Source: Terrabacter aerolatus (lineage in GTDB: Bacteria > Actinomycetota > Actinomycetes > Actinomycetales > Dermatophilaceae). Taken from it: 64,000 bases of DNA. Made by a program: the position numbers and the translations under genes. The notes beneath the pieces are model-generated. The model was not told the origin of the DNA. It saw nothing but the letters and a program-made list of their open reading frames with translations, and ran no database searches. Below are positions 25,486 through 33,334 of this stretch, in pieces. The stretch is taken from assembly GCF_007991735.1 (NCBI RefSeq), contig NZ_BJYX01000001.1, positions 124,001 to 188,000 of the forward strand. The letters run 5' to 3'. Position 1 is the first letter of the stretch. Each line of letters starts with the position of its first letter.

Positions 25486-26331
25486 TCAGCCGAGCAGCTT
25501 GAGGATGCCCTGGCCGGACTGGTTCGCCTGGGCGAGCATCGCCGTGCCGGCCTGCGACAGGATGTTGGCCTTCGTGTAGTTGACCATCTCCTCCGCCATG
25601 TCGGTGTCGGTGATGTGCGACTGCGACGCCGCGAGGTTCTGCGCCGAGACGTTCGCGATGTTCATCGCGTGGTTGAGGCGGTTCTGCACGGCACCGAGGT
25701 CGGCACGGTTGCCCGAGACGGCCTTGATGGCGGTGTCGATCGAGGTGATCGTCGTCTGCGACGCCGCGTTGGTGCTGACGTCGAAGCCCGCACCGGCGGC
25801 GGTGCCGTCGGCCGACATGAGCGTGCCGGTCGAGGTGCCGACGTCGGCGAGCGTCACCGCGATGACGTCGTTGGACGTGCCACCGGCACCGACCTGGAAC
25901 GACTTCGAGCCACCCTTGAGCAGGTCGATGCTGTTGAAGTTCGTGCCGTTGGTGATGCGGTAGAGCTCGCGCGAGAGGTCGCCGGCCTCCTTGGCGATCG
26001 CGTTGCGCGAGTCGGTGTTGTTCGTGTCGTTGGCACCCTGCACCGCGAGGTCGCGCATGCGCTGCAGGATCGAGTGGACCTCGCCGAGAGCGCCGTCGGC
26101 GGTCTGGACCATGTTGATGCCGTCCTGCGCGTTGCGAGCGGCGACGCCGTAGCCGTTGACCTGCGAGCGCAGGCCCTCGGAGACGGTGAGACCGGCGGCG
26201 TCGTCGGCGGCCGTGTTGATGCGCAGGCCGCTGGAGAGCTTGCCCATCGAGCTGGCCATGCTCGCCGAGGTGCGGCTGAGGTTCTGGTAGGCCTGCATGG
26301 CCGAGAGGTTGGTGTTGACGGTCAGAGCCAT
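25486..26331 (-). CDS. fliC: Flagellin FliC
   Basis: A compact 281-residue flagellin. The N-terminal D0/D1 helices (MALTVNTNLSAMQAYQNLSR, then SGLRINTAADDAAGLTVSE) and the C-terminal D1/D0 helices (LGAVQNRLNHAMNIANVSAQ, EEMVNYTKANILSQAGTAML) are complete, with only a small variable centre and no large D2/D3 domains. I start at ATG 26331; a further in-frame ATG at 26346 lies on top of the GGAGGA ribosome site and is rejected. It is the only flagellin gene in the window. Confidence 0.97.
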   Translation of the reverse strand: MALTVNTNLSAMQAYQNLSRTSASMASSMGKLSSGLRINTAADDAAGLTVSEGLRSQVNGYGVAARNAQDGINMVQTADGALGEVHSILQRMRDLAVQGANDTNNTDSRNAIAKEAGDLSRELYRITNGTNFNSIDLLKGGSKSFQVGAGGTSNDVIAVTLADVGTSTGTLMSADGTAAGAGFDVSTNAASQTTITSIDTAIKAVSGNRADLGAVQNRLNHAMNIANVSAQNLAASQSHITDTDMAEEMVNYTKANILSQAGTAMLAQANQSGQGILKLLG

Positions 26332-26338
26332 CGGAAGT

Positions 26339-26385
26339 TCCTCCATGAAATGAGTGGGGTGGTGCGGGGGCCCGTCCGTGGGCCC
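26339..26385 (-). promoter_or_regulatory. fliC leader with two GGA motifs, candidate CsrA target
   Basis: On the fliC strand a 6-bp hairpin GGGCCC-ACGGAC-GGGCCC (26368-26385) displays GGA in its loop, and the ribosome site GGAGGA (26339-26344) lies about 23 bases further on. CsrA dimers characteristically bridge a looped GGA and one at the ribosome site, as in the Bacillus hag leader. csrA and fliW are both in this locus. The assignment is inference from these positions. Confidence 0.6.
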
Positions 26386-26396
26386 TCAGCACGCAC

Positions 26397-26424
26397 TGTC
26401 GGCAGGCCGCGCGGGGGCGTTAGG
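26397..26424 (-). promoter_or_regulatory. Sigma-28-type promoter of fliC
   Basis: On the minus strand CCTAACG (26418-26424), 14 bases, then GCCGACA (26397-26403). This is the one -10 of the five that departs from GCCGATA. Leader length to the fliC ATG is about 60 bases. Confidence 0.82.
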
Positions 26425-26526
26425 ACAATTCGGACACGACTTCTGCACGGGGTCTGCACGGGGTCTGCACGCAGTCTCGGCCGCCCCGTCGCGGGCTCCC
26501 GGCCACCGGCCGGCGACCGCAGGGCG

Positions 26527-26554
26527 CCTTATCGGCCACCTCGGGCTGCCGATA
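26527..26554 (+). promoter_or_regulatory. Sigma-28-type promoter of flgN-flgK-flgL-fliW
   Basis: CCTTATC (26527-26533), 14 bases, then GCCGATA (26548-26554). It fires divergently from the fliC promoter 100 bases away and should give an operon through fliW, whose genes are closely spaced or overlap. Confidence 0.8.
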
Positions 26555-26600
26555 GTGGAGACTGACGGTGCGGTTGGCGCCGCGTGGCGAGCTCTTCGTG

Positions 26601-27140
26601 ATGGGGGAAGCACAGGTGGATGGCGGTGACCGATGGGCCGGCGGGGGCGGGCCCACCACGACGGTCCAGGACCTGTCGGCCCGGCTCTGGTACGAGCGCG
26701 AGCTGCTCGACCTGCTGACCTTCAAGCTCGAGGAGGAGCAGCTCGTCCTCACCGCGGGCCGCACCCGCTGGCTCTCCCACGCCACGCGTGAGGTCGAGCA
26801 GGTGCTGGAGCGGCTGCGGGCGGCGGGCCTCGAGCGGGCGGCGGCCGCCGCCACGGTGGCCCACGAGTGGGGCCTGCCGGACGACGCGAGCCTGCGCGAC
26901 CTCGCCGACGGGGCCACCGATGCGGCCTGGGCCGAGATCCTCACGGCGCACCTGGCGGCGATGACCGACCAGACGGCCACCATCCGCGCCCTGCGCGACG
27001 CGAACTCCCAGTTCCTCCGGGCCGCGGCGCGCTCGACCCAGGAGACGCTGGCCAGCACCGAGCCGCCTGCGGCGACGTACGACGCGCACGGCCGGCCGGC
27101 CGCCTCGGGCGACGCCCACCTCTTCGACCGCAGCGTCTGA
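26601..27140 (+). CDS. flgN: FlgN-like flagellar export chaperone
   Basis: A 179-residue protein directly before flgK. After a Gly-rich start it contains a long helical segment typical of FlgN (LWYERELLDLLTFKLEEEQL, then REVEQVLERLRAAGLERAAA), the chaperone of hook-filament junction proteins FlgK and FlgL. The tail is disordered. Starts at 26568 (GTG), 26601 (ATG) and 26616 (GTG) are possible; the promoter position makes 26568 too close to the transcript start, and the GTG at 26616 has the better GGGGGAAG site, so the start is uncertain. Confidence 0.78.
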   Translation: MGEAQVDGGDRWAGGGGPTTTVQDLSARLWYERELLDLLTFKLEEEQLVLTAGRTRWLSHATREVEQVLERLRAAGLERAAAAATVAHEWGLPDDASLRDLADGATDAAWAEILTAHLAAMTDQTATIRALRDANSQFLRAAARSTQETLASTEPPAATYDAHGRPAASGDAHLFDRSV

Positions 27141-27180
27141 GTCACCACCTCCTCCCCCACCCCTGACCGGAAGGGTCACG

Positions 27181-28602
27181 ATGAGCACCTTCGGCGCCCT
27201 CGGCACCGCGTGGCGCGGCCTCTCCGCCGCCCAGCAGGCGATGGACCTCGCCGGCCACAACGTCGCCAACGCCGGGACCGACGGCTACACCCGGCAGCGC
27301 ATCGAGCAGTCGTCGGTCGGCGCGCCGGCTCCCATGGGTCTCGGCGTCACCGGCCCGCAGGTCGGGCAGGGGGTCTCGGTCGACCGCATCGCCCGGCTCG
27401 GTGACGCCCTCCTCGACGCGACGGTCCGTGGCACGGCGTCCTCCGCGGGCTACAACGCGAAGCGCGCGGCGGCCTACGACGGCATCGAGGCCACCCTCCG
27501 CGAGCCCGGGAGCGACGGGCTGTCGGCGCGCCTGCAGGCGTTCTGGTCGGCGTGGCACGACGTGGCCAACCGGCCCGGCGACACGGGCGCGGCCGGCGCG
27601 CTGCTGAGCGCAGCCGGGACCGTGGTGTCGACCTTGTCGAGCGGTCGGGCGGCGCTCGAGACGCAGTGGGACGACACCGCCGCCGACGCCCGCGGCATGG
27701 TCGCCTCCCTCAACGACACCGCCGCCCAGGTGGCCGCCCTCAACACCCAGATCCGCGGCGCGCTCGCCCGGGGCTCCTCGGCCAACGAGCTCATCGACAC
27801 CCGAGCCCGGCTCACGCAGTCCATCTCGGCCGCCTCCGGTGCCACGGTCCGCGACGAGGCGGACGGGACCGTGACCGTCTACCTCGGCGGCAACGCCCTC
27901 GTGCGCGGCGAAACCGCCAGGCAGGTCACCCTGACCGGCGCCGCGACGATGGCCGGGGCCGCAGCGTCACCGGTCCGCCTCGAGTGGGCCGACCAGCCCG
28001 GCCACGAGGTCGGACTCGAGGGCGGCTCCGTCGCCGGAGCCCTGTCGGTCCTCGCCCCCGCCGCCGGCGGCGCCGGCGGCGCGATCGCCGAGGCCGCCGC
28101 CTCCTACGACGCCGTGGCCCAGACCCTCGCCGCCACGGTGAACGCCGTGCACCGGGCGGGCAGCACGACCTCGGGGGCCACGGGCCTCGACTTCTTCCGC
28201 CTCGACCCGTCGCAGCCCGCCGCACGCGGCCTGTCCGTCGTGCCCACCGGCGCCGCCGGCATCGCCACAGGAGCGGTCGGCGCGGGCGCCCTCGACGGGT
28301 CCACCGCCGACGCCATCGCCCGCCTCGCCACGGGCCCGGGGTCGGCGGACGCCCGCTGGGCCGGCTTCGTGACCTCGACCGGCAGCGCGGCGCGCGCCGT
28401 GACCCAGCAGTCCGGGATCGCCGACGCCGCCGCGGCCGGCGCGCGGCAGGCCCAGCTCTCCGGCGCGTCGGTCAGCCTCGACGAGGAGAGCGTCAACCTC
28501 GTGGCGGCCCAGCACGCCTACCAGGCCGCGGCCCGGGTGCTCACCGCCGTCGACGAAGCCCTCGACACGCTCATCAACCGGACCGGAATGGTAGGACGCT
28601 GA
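27181..28602 (+). CDS. flgK: Flagellar hook-associated protein FlgK
   Basis: A 473-residue junction protein (HAP1). The N-terminal signature is FGALGTAWRGLSAAQQAMDL followed by GHNVANAGTDGYTRQRIEQS, the middle includes LNDTAAQVAALNTQIRGALA, and the C-terminus ends with VNLVAAQHAYQAAARVLTAV. All expected parts are present. The ATG follows GGAAGG. It lies 40 bases after flgN and 3 before flgL. Confidence 0.96.
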   Translation: MSTFGALGTAWRGLSAAQQAMDLAGHNVANAGTDGYTRQRIEQSSVGAPAPMGLGVTGPQVGQGVSVDRIARLGDALLDATVRGTASSAGYNAKRAAAYDGIEATLREPGSDGLSARLQAFWSAWHDVANRPGDTGAAGALLSAAGTVVSTLSSGRAALETQWDDTAADARGMVASLNDTAAQVAALNTQIRGALARGSSANELIDTRARLTQSISAASGATVRDEADGTVTVYLGGNALVRGETARQVTLTGAATMAGAAASPVRLEWADQPGHEVGLEGGSVAGALSVLAPAAGGAGGAIAEAAASYDAVAQTLAATVNAVHRAGSTTSGATGLDFFRLDPSQPAARGLSVVPTGAAGIATGAVGAGALDGSTADAIARLATGPGSADARWAGFVTSTGSAARAVTQQSGIADAAAAGARQAQLSGASVSLDEESVNLVAAQHAYQAAARVLTAVDEALDTLINRTGMVGR

Positions 28603-28605
28603 CCC

Positions 28606-29487
28606 ATGCTCCGTGTGACCGACCAGACGATGTCCCTCGCGGCGCAGCGCGCGCTCGCGGGGCGGCAGTCACGCCTGGCCTCCGCCCAGGAGACCGCGAC
28701 CTCGGGAACCCGCATCGCCCGCCCCTCCGACGACCCCGTCGGCACGGGCGAGGCCCTCCGCGTGCGGGCCGACCTCGCGGCGCAGGGCCAGTACCAGCGC
28801 AACATCGCGGACGGGACCACGTGGCTCAGCACCCTCGACTCGGCGCTCGACGGGGCCACCGGCCTGCTGCGCCAGGTGCGTGACGCCGTGGTGCAGGGCG
28901 GCAACGGCTCCCTCAACCAGTCGGCCCGCGACGGGCTCGCTTCCGTCGTCGACGGCCTGCGCAAGGACCTCCTCGCCACGGCCAACACACGCCTGCTCGG
29001 ACGCAACGTCTTCGCCGGCACGTCCGACGCCGAGGCGGCCTTCACCGACGGCACGCCGCCGACCTTCAACGGCGCCGCCGGCGCGGTCGACCGTCGGGTC
29101 GCTCCGGACCAGACGGTGCGGGTCGACGTCGACGGCACTGCGGCCTTCGGCAACGGGTCGACCTCGGTGTTCGCCCTCCTCGACGGCATCGCCGCCGACC
29201 TGCGCGCCGGCACCGACCCAACCGCCCGCCTCGCCGCCCTCGACAGCGCGATGTCCGGCGTCGTCGCGACCCGCTCCGACGTCGGGTCGCGGCTCGCCGA
29301 GCTCACCCGCGCCGGCCAGTCCGCCACGACGACCACGACGTCCCTGACGGCGCGGCGCAGCGCCATCGAGGACGTCGACCTCGGTCAGGCCGTGCTCGAC
29401 CTGCAGCTGCAGCAGACCGCCTACCAAGCGGCCCTCGCCGTCACGGCGAAGGTCATCCAGCCCAGCCTCACGGAGTTCCTGCGATGA
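28606..29487 (+). CDS. flgL: Flagellar hook-associated protein FlgL
   Basis: A 293-residue junction protein (HAP3), flagellin-like at both ends: RVTDQTMSLAAQRALAGRQ and SGTRIARPSDDPVGTGEALR at the start, VDLGQAVLDLQLQQTAYQAA at the end. It sits between the hook-side FlgK and the flagellin filament. Its stop overlaps fliW (ATGA), the usual flgL-fliW arrangement of Gram-positives. Confidence 0.95.
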   Translation: MLRVTDQTMSLAAQRALAGRQSRLASAQETATSGTRIARPSDDPVGTGEALRVRADLAAQGQYQRNIADGTTWLSTLDSALDGATGLLRQVRDAVVQGGNGSLNQSARDGLASVVDGLRKDLLATANTRLLGRNVFAGTSDAEAAFTDGTPPTFNGAAGAVDRRVAPDQTVRVDVDGTAAFGNGSTSVFALLDGIAADLRAGTDPTARLAALDSAMSGVVATRSDVGSRLAELTRAGQSATTTTTSLTARRSAIEDVDLGQAVLDLQLQQTAYQAALAVTAKVIQPSLTEFLR

Positions 29488-29843
29488 GCACCCTCGTCTT
29501 CGAGCAGCCGATGCCCGGTCTCGACCCGCACACGGTCTACGAGCTCGACGCGGTCGACGGCGCCGACGGCGTCTTCAGCCTGCGCCCGTCCGACGCACCC
29601 GACGTGCGCCTCTTCGTCCTCGAGGCGGCGGTCTACGCGCCGGAGTACGCCCCCGAGGTGGAGCGCGCGAGCGCCGAGGTCGGCCTCGGTCCGGGTGACT
29701 CGCCGCGTCTGCTCGTCGTCGCCACCCCCGGTGAGAGCGGCACCTCGGTCAACCTCGCCGCGCCGGTCGTCGTCAACGAGAGCGAGGGCCGCGCGGTCCA
29801 GGCGATCCTCGAGGGCTGGGACCTGCGCGCGCCGCTGCCCTGA
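29484..29843 (+). CDS. fliW: Flagellar assembly factor FliW
   Basis: A 119-residue beta-barrel protein. FliW binds flagellin or, when flagellin has been exported, releases from it and inhibits CsrA. Typical stretches are FEQPMPGLDPHTVYELDAVD and LLVVATPGESGTSVNLAAPV. The start overlaps flgL by 4 bases. With csrA at 1728 and the fliC leader GGA sites, all three partners of the homeostatic loop are in this locus. Confidence 0.93.
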   Translation: MSTLVFEQPMPGLDPHTVYELDAVDGADGVFSLRPSDAPDVRLFVLEAAVYAPEYAPEVERASAEVGLGPGDSPRLLVVATPGESGTSVNLAAPVVVNESEGRAVQAILEGWDLRAPLP

Positions 29844-29863
29844 GGTCCGGTCGGCGCGTCCGT

Positions 29864-29891
29864 TTGGACTCCGGCGCCCCGGTGTTGCTAC
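29864..29891 (+). promoter_or_regulatory. Vegetative promoter of the tRNA gene
   Basis: TTGGAC (29864-29869), 16 bases, then TGCTAC (29886-29891), placing the transcript start near 29898, about 9 bases before the tRNA. It looks like a housekeeping sigma promoter rather than a sigma-28 one, so the tRNA is expressed apart from the flagellar genes. Confidence 0.55.
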
Positions 29892-29906
29892 GGTTGGCGT
29901 CGCCTC

Positions 29907-29980
29907 GCAGGCGTAGTTCAGTAGCAGAACAGCCTTCTTCCAGAAGGACGACGTACGTGCAATTCGTGCCGCCTGCTCCA
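29907..29980 (+). tRNA. Non-canonical tRNA-Gly, anticodon TCC
   Basis: A 74-base cloverleaf with encoded CCA. The acceptor stem GCAGGCG pairs perfectly with CGCCTGC and the D-stem GTTC with GAAC. The anticodon loop CTTCCAG gives TCC (glycine), with discriminator T. The D-loop AGTAGCA lacks the universal GG. The T-stem GTACG/CGTGC pairs with one G-T wobble, but the T-loop is TGCAATT in place of TTCRANN, so positions 53-56 read GTGC. The 27-43 pair is a G-A mismatch. Paired stems argue against simple decay. Loss of GG and of the TTC motif should weaken the elbow and elongation-factor binding, as known for staphylococcal glycyl-tRNAs used in cell-wall synthesis. Confidence 0.85.
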
Positions 29981-29986
29981 GTAGTC

Positions 29987-30019
29987 GGAAGGGCCCGGTC
30001 ATCGTGACCGGGCCCTTCC
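29987..30019 (+). terminator. Terminator of the tRNA gene
   Basis: GGAAGGGCCCGGTCA and its exact complement TGACCGGGCCCTTCC form a 15-bp stem with a TCG loop, beginning 7 bases after the tRNA CCA. Confidence 0.92.
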
Positions 30020-30043
30020 GCTGTTCCCACGCACGCGTGCGGT

Positions 30044-30100
30044 CGTATGCCGGGTGGCCGGGAACGGCACGTCGGCGCGGTCCGCGCCACCCGGCATACG
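30044..30100. repeat. Inverted pair of the 15-mer CGTATGCCGGGTGGC
   Basis: The 15-base sequence CGTATGCCGGGTGGC (30044-30058) recurs as its exact complement at 30086-30100, with 27 bases between. It contains the window-wide octamer GTATGCCG. Single copies of the same 15-mer occur at 46907-46921 and 57811-57825, all intergenic. This, with the tRNA and terminator, accounts for the 409-base stretch between fliW and the next gene. Confidence 0.9.
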
Positions 30101-30151
30101 GCCACCCCGTCCTGCCGTGCCGCAACTGTGACCTCCCCCTCTTGCCATCGT

Positions 30152-30163
30152 TACCCGTCGGTA
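30152..30163. promoter_or_regulatory. Candidate operator upstream of the acyl-CoA dehydrogenase
   Basis: TACC-CGTC-GGTA is a small inverted repeat about 90 bases before the start codon, in a locally A/T-richer patch. TetR-family regulators of fatty-acid genes often bind such sites, but no regulator is adjacent. Confidence 0.3.
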
Positions 30164-30252
30164 GCATCATGGAAGTGACCGGCCAGTAACTTGGCGCGCC
30201 CGCCGACGACGACGCGGACGCACGACGAGCGACAGAACGCGGAGGGTCCCGG

Positions 30253-32115
30253 ATGGGCCACTACAAGAGCAATGTGCGTGACCTCGAGTTCAACCTCTTC
30301 GAGGTGCTCGGCCGCCAGGACGTCCTCGGGCAGGGCATCTACGCCGACGTCGACGTCGACGCGGCCAAGGACATCCTCCGCGAGGTCTCGCGCCTCGCCG
30401 AGAACGAGCTGGCCGACAGCCTGCTCGACAGCGACCGCACCCCGCCCGTCTACGACCCGGCGACCCAGACCGTGACGATGCCCGACTCGTTCAAGCGCTC
30501 GTTCAAGGCCTACGTCGACGGCGACTGGGGCAACCTCGACGTCCCGGCCGAGCTGGGCGGGATGGTCGTCCCGGCGTCGCTGCGCTGGTCCGTCGCCGAG
30601 ATGGTCTGCGGCGCCAACCCGGCCGTGCACATGTTCACCGCCAGCTACTCCTTCGCCAACCTGCTCTGGCACCTCGGCAACGACGACCAGAAGAAGCTGG
30701 CCAAGCACATCGTCGACCGGGCGTGGCACACGACGATGGTGCTGACCGAGCCCGACGCCGGCTCCGACGTCGGCGCGGGCCGCACCAAGGCCGTCCAGCA
30801 GCCCGACGGCACGTGGCACATCACCGGCGTCAAGCGCTTCATCACCTCCGCCGAGTCCGACATGGTCGACAACGTCGTCCACTTCGTCCTCGCCCGCCCC
30901 GAGGGCGCCGGCCCCGGCACCAAGGGCCTCAGCCTCTTCATCGTCCCGAAGTTCCACGTCGACCTCGAGACCGGCGAGCTGGGCGAGCGCAACGGCGCCC
31001 ACGTCACCAACGTCGAGCACAAGATGGGCCTCAAGGTCTCCACGACGTGCGAGGTCACCTTCGGCGAGCACGAGCCCGCCGTCGGCACTCTCCTCGGCGA
31101 CGTCCACGACGGCATCGCGCAGATGTTCAAGGTCATCGAGAACGCGCGGATGTTCGTCGGCACCAAGGCCATTGCCACGCTGTCCACCGGCTACCTCAAC
31201 GCGCTCGAGTACGCCAAGGAGCGCGTCCAGGGCGCCGACCTGACGCAGATGACCGACAAGGCGGCGCCGCGCGTCACCATCACCCACCACCCCGACGTGC
31301 GCCGCTCGCTCATGCTCCAGAAGGCCTACGCCGAGGGCCTGCGCGCGCTCGTGCTCTACACCGCGAGCCAGCAGGACGTCGTCAACCAGGCGCAGGCCGG
31401 CAACCCGGCGGCGCCGCTCGAGAAGGGCTCCGACGCGGCCCTGGCCAACAAGGTCAGCGACCTCATGCTCCCCCTCGTCAAGGGCCTCGGCTCGGAACGC
31501 GCCTGGGTGCTGCTCGGCACGGAGTCGCTCCAGACCTTCGGCGGTTCGGGCTTCCTGCAGGACTACCCGATCGAGCAGTACGTCCGCGACGCCAAGATCG
31601 ACACGCTCTACGAGGGCACCACCGCCATCCAGGGCCTCGACTTCTTCTTCCGCAAGATCGTCCGCGACAAGGGCCAGGCCCTGCAGCACGTCGCCGGCCA
31701 GATCCAGGAGTTCGCCAAGGACCTCGGCGGCTCGCTCGACACCGAGCGCGAGCTGCTCGGCAAGGCGCTCGAGGACATCCAGGGCATCGTCGGCCACATG
31801 ATCGGCGACCTCATGAAGAGCGACCCGCGCACGGGCGGCGACGCGGCCAACCTCTACAAGGTCGGCCAGAACACGACCCGTCTGCTCCTGTCGGCCGGTG
31901 ACCTCGTCGTCGGCTGGCTGCTGCTGCGCCAGGCCGAGGTCGCCCAGCGGGCCCTCGACGCCGGCGCGGCCGGCAAGGACGCCGACTTCTACCGCGGCAA
32001 GGTCGCGGCGGCCTCGTTCTACGCCAAGACCGTCCTGCCCAAGATCGCGGCCGAGCGCGCCATCGCCGAGGCCACCGACAACGACCTCATGGACGTGCCC
32101 GAGTCGGCTTTCTGA
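30253..32115 (+). CDS. Large acyl-CoA dehydrogenase
   Basis: A 620-residue FAD-dependent acyl-CoA dehydrogenase of the long type with an N-terminal extension and a C-terminal extra domain, like DmdC and related FadE proteins. Visible elements are [13 protein letters not shown] (substrate/FAD loop), [15 protein letters not shown], and the C-terminal flavin motif [20 protein letters not shown] with [17 protein letters not shown]. It oxidises an acyl-CoA to the 2-enoyl-CoA; the chain length is not readable from sequence. It stands alone, with GGAGGGTCCCGG before the ATG and a terminator after. Confidence 0.92.
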   Translation: MGHYKSNVRDLEFNLFEVLGRQDVLGQGIYADVDVDAAKDILREVSRLAENELADSLLDSDRTPPVYDPATQTVTMPDSFKRSFKAYVDGDWGNLDVPAELGGMVVPASLRWSVAEMVCGANPAVHMFTASYSFANLLWHLGNDDQKKLAKHIVDRAWHTTMVLTEPDAGSDVGAGRTKAVQQPDGTWHITGVKRFITSAESDMVDNVVHFVLARPEGAGPGTKGLSLFIVPKFHVDLETGELGERNGAHVTNVEHKMGLKVSTTCEVTFGEHEPAVGTLLGDVHDGIAQMFKVIENARMFVGTKAIATLSTGYLNALEYAKERVQGADLTQMTDKAAPRVTITHHPDVRRSLMLQKAYAEGLRALVLYTASQQDVVNQAQAGNPAAPLEKGSDAALANKVSDLMLPLVKGLGSERAWVLLGTESLQTFGGSGFLQDYPIEQYVRDAKIDTLYEGTTAIQGLDFFFRKIVRDKGQALQHVAGQIQEFAKDLGGSLDTERELLGKALEDIQGIVGHMIGDLMKSDPRTGGDAANLYKVGQNTTRLLLSAGDLVVGWLLLRQAEVAQRALDAGAAGKDADFYRGKVAAASFYAKTVLPKIAAERAIAEATDNDLMDVPESAF

Positions 32116-32130
32116 GCCACCCCTCACGAC

Positions 32131-32163
32131 GAGGCGCCCTCCCCTCGCGGGGACGGGCGCCTC
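32131..32163 (+). terminator. Terminator after the acyl-CoA dehydrogenase
   Basis: GAGGCGCCC and GGGCGCCTC pair perfectly, with a nested CCCC/GGGG inside the 15-base loop. It lies between two convergent genes. Confidence 0.8.
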
Positions 32164-32195
32164 CTCGTCGTCCGGGACCGTGCTGGCGTATGCCG

Positions 32196-33203
32196 TCAGG
32201 CCAGCGAGCGCTGGTAGGCCGGGCAGAGCTCGACGACGCGGAAGCCGAGGTCCTCGTTGATCGAGACCATCCACGAGTTCGTGTCGTCGTTGCCCGTGAC
32301 GACCCGTCGGCGCTCGGGGTGGTCGGCCTGCAGGCGTCGCAGGTTCTCGACCTTGACCGCCATGCCGAGACGACGACCGCGGTGGTCGCGGTGCACGAGC
32401 GTGCCCCACTGCCAGGCGACGCCGGGCGCACCCTCGGGCAGCATGAGGTCGGAGTAGGCGACGACCTCGCCCGTCGAACGGTGCACCGCGACCGTCGTCA
32501 GACGCACGCGCCCCTGCTGCCGGAAGAGCTCGAGGTAGTCCTCGTAGCGCGCCGGCGTCAGGGACTCCTCCTCGAACTCGATGTCGCCGGTGGGGGCGTC
32601 GACGGCGAGCTGGTTCATGACGGCGCAGAGCGAGTCCTGCAGGTGCGGGGGGACGCCGCCGACGTGGGTCTCGAGGCGGTAGTCCTCCTCCCGCCTCCGA
32701 CGGGCGTGCTCGGCGTGCCGGTCGAGCAGGTCGTCGGCCACGGGCAGCTCGAGGTGACGGATGATCTCGGTGTTGCTGAGGTGGAAGCCGTGGCGCTCGG
32801 CGAACCGGCGGTAGGCGTGGCCGTCGGAGTCGGGTGGGACCGTGACGTCGACGACCATCGTGGTGCGCCCGGCCTCCCGGACCCGGTCGAGCAGCTGCTC
32901 GAGGAGCGCCGTGCCGGCGCCGCGGCCGCGGTGGGCCGGGTCGACCTGGACCTCGAACCACGCCATCGAGGTGTTGTCCTCCATCGGCAGCCACAGGGTG
33001 GCGACGCCGACGAGCTCGGCGCCGTCGTGCACGCCCCACATCTCCATCGGCTCGGCCTTGTCGACGTGCCGCCACTCGACGAGGGTCTCTGCCAGTGAGG
33101 GCGGCTCGTTCCACGGCCGCTCGTGGCCCTTGCTGGCGATGATGACGTCGTAGGCGCGAGCGCAGGTGCGGTCGTCGTGCACGTCGATGAGGCTCGTCTC
33201 CAT
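32196..33203 (-). CDS. Tandem GNAT-domain acetyltransferase
   Basis: A 335-residue protein with two GNAT folds, an arrangement also seen in the mycothiol synthase MshD and other actinobacterial acetyltransferases. The first acetyl-CoA site reads VDPAHRGRGAGTALLEQLLD near residue 95, and the second VHRDHRGRRLGMAVKVENLR near residue 275, both with the R/Q-x-x-G-x-G/A pyrophosphate loop. The acceptor is unknown. I start at ATG 33203 because the frame upstream has no GNAT similarity. Substrate predictions such as mycothiol precursors would be guesswork. Confidence 0.85.
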   Translation of the reverse strand: METSLIDVHDDRTCARAYDVIIASKGHERPWNEPPSLAETLVEWRHVDKAEPMEMWGVHDGAELVGVATLWLPMEDNTSMAWFEVQVDPAHRGRGAGTALLEQLLDRVREAGRTTMVVDVTVPPDSDGHAYRRFAERHGFHLSNTEIIRHLELPVADDLLDRHAEHARRRREEDYRLETHVGGVPPHLQDSLCAVMNQLAVDAPTGDIEFEEESLTPARYEDYLELFRQQGRVRLTTVAVHRSTGEVVAYSDLMLPEGAPGVAWQWGTLVHRDHRGRRLGMAVKVENLRRLQADHPERRRVVTGNDDTNSWMVSINEDLGFRVVELCPAYQRSLA

Positions 33204-33253
33204 CACTCGACGGTAGGGCCCGGCGCCGCCGCCGTGCCACCGACTTTCCCCCA

Positions 33254-33328
33254 CCGCAACACACCGAGCAGTGGGCATCCGTGCCGGTTGTAGCCGCCGG
33301 GGTTTGGCAGCTGCTCGGTGTGTTGCGG
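33254..33328. repeat. Long inverted repeat after the acyltransferase gene
   Basis: CCGCAACACACCGAGCAG (33254-33271) is perfectly complementary to CTGCTCGGTGTGTTGCGG (33311-33328), an 18-bp stem with a 39-base loop. Being downstream of the minus-strand acyltransferase gene, it may terminate it, although the loop is unusually long. Confidence 0.85.
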
Positions 33329-33334
33329 GGCAGG

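Noticed and set aside
26332-26346. Upstream ATG of fliC giving five extra residues
   Set aside because: It lies on the ribosome site GGAGGA, and flagellins begin directly with the D0 helix.
29907-29980. tRNA pseudogene
   Set aside because: Acceptor, D and T stems pair, CCA is encoded, and a promoter and terminator are present. Decay would be expected to disrupt stems first. The status remains to be confirmed by expression.
30044-30100. Phage or integrative element attachment site next to the tRNA
   Set aside because: No integrase gene and no partial copy of the tRNA 3' end is seen within the window.
30151-33264. A 1037-codon open frame on the minus strand
   Set aside because: It is antisense to the acyl-CoA dehydrogenase, with Val/Leu/Glu/Asp-biased composition and no domain pattern; the plus-strand gene has clear motifs.
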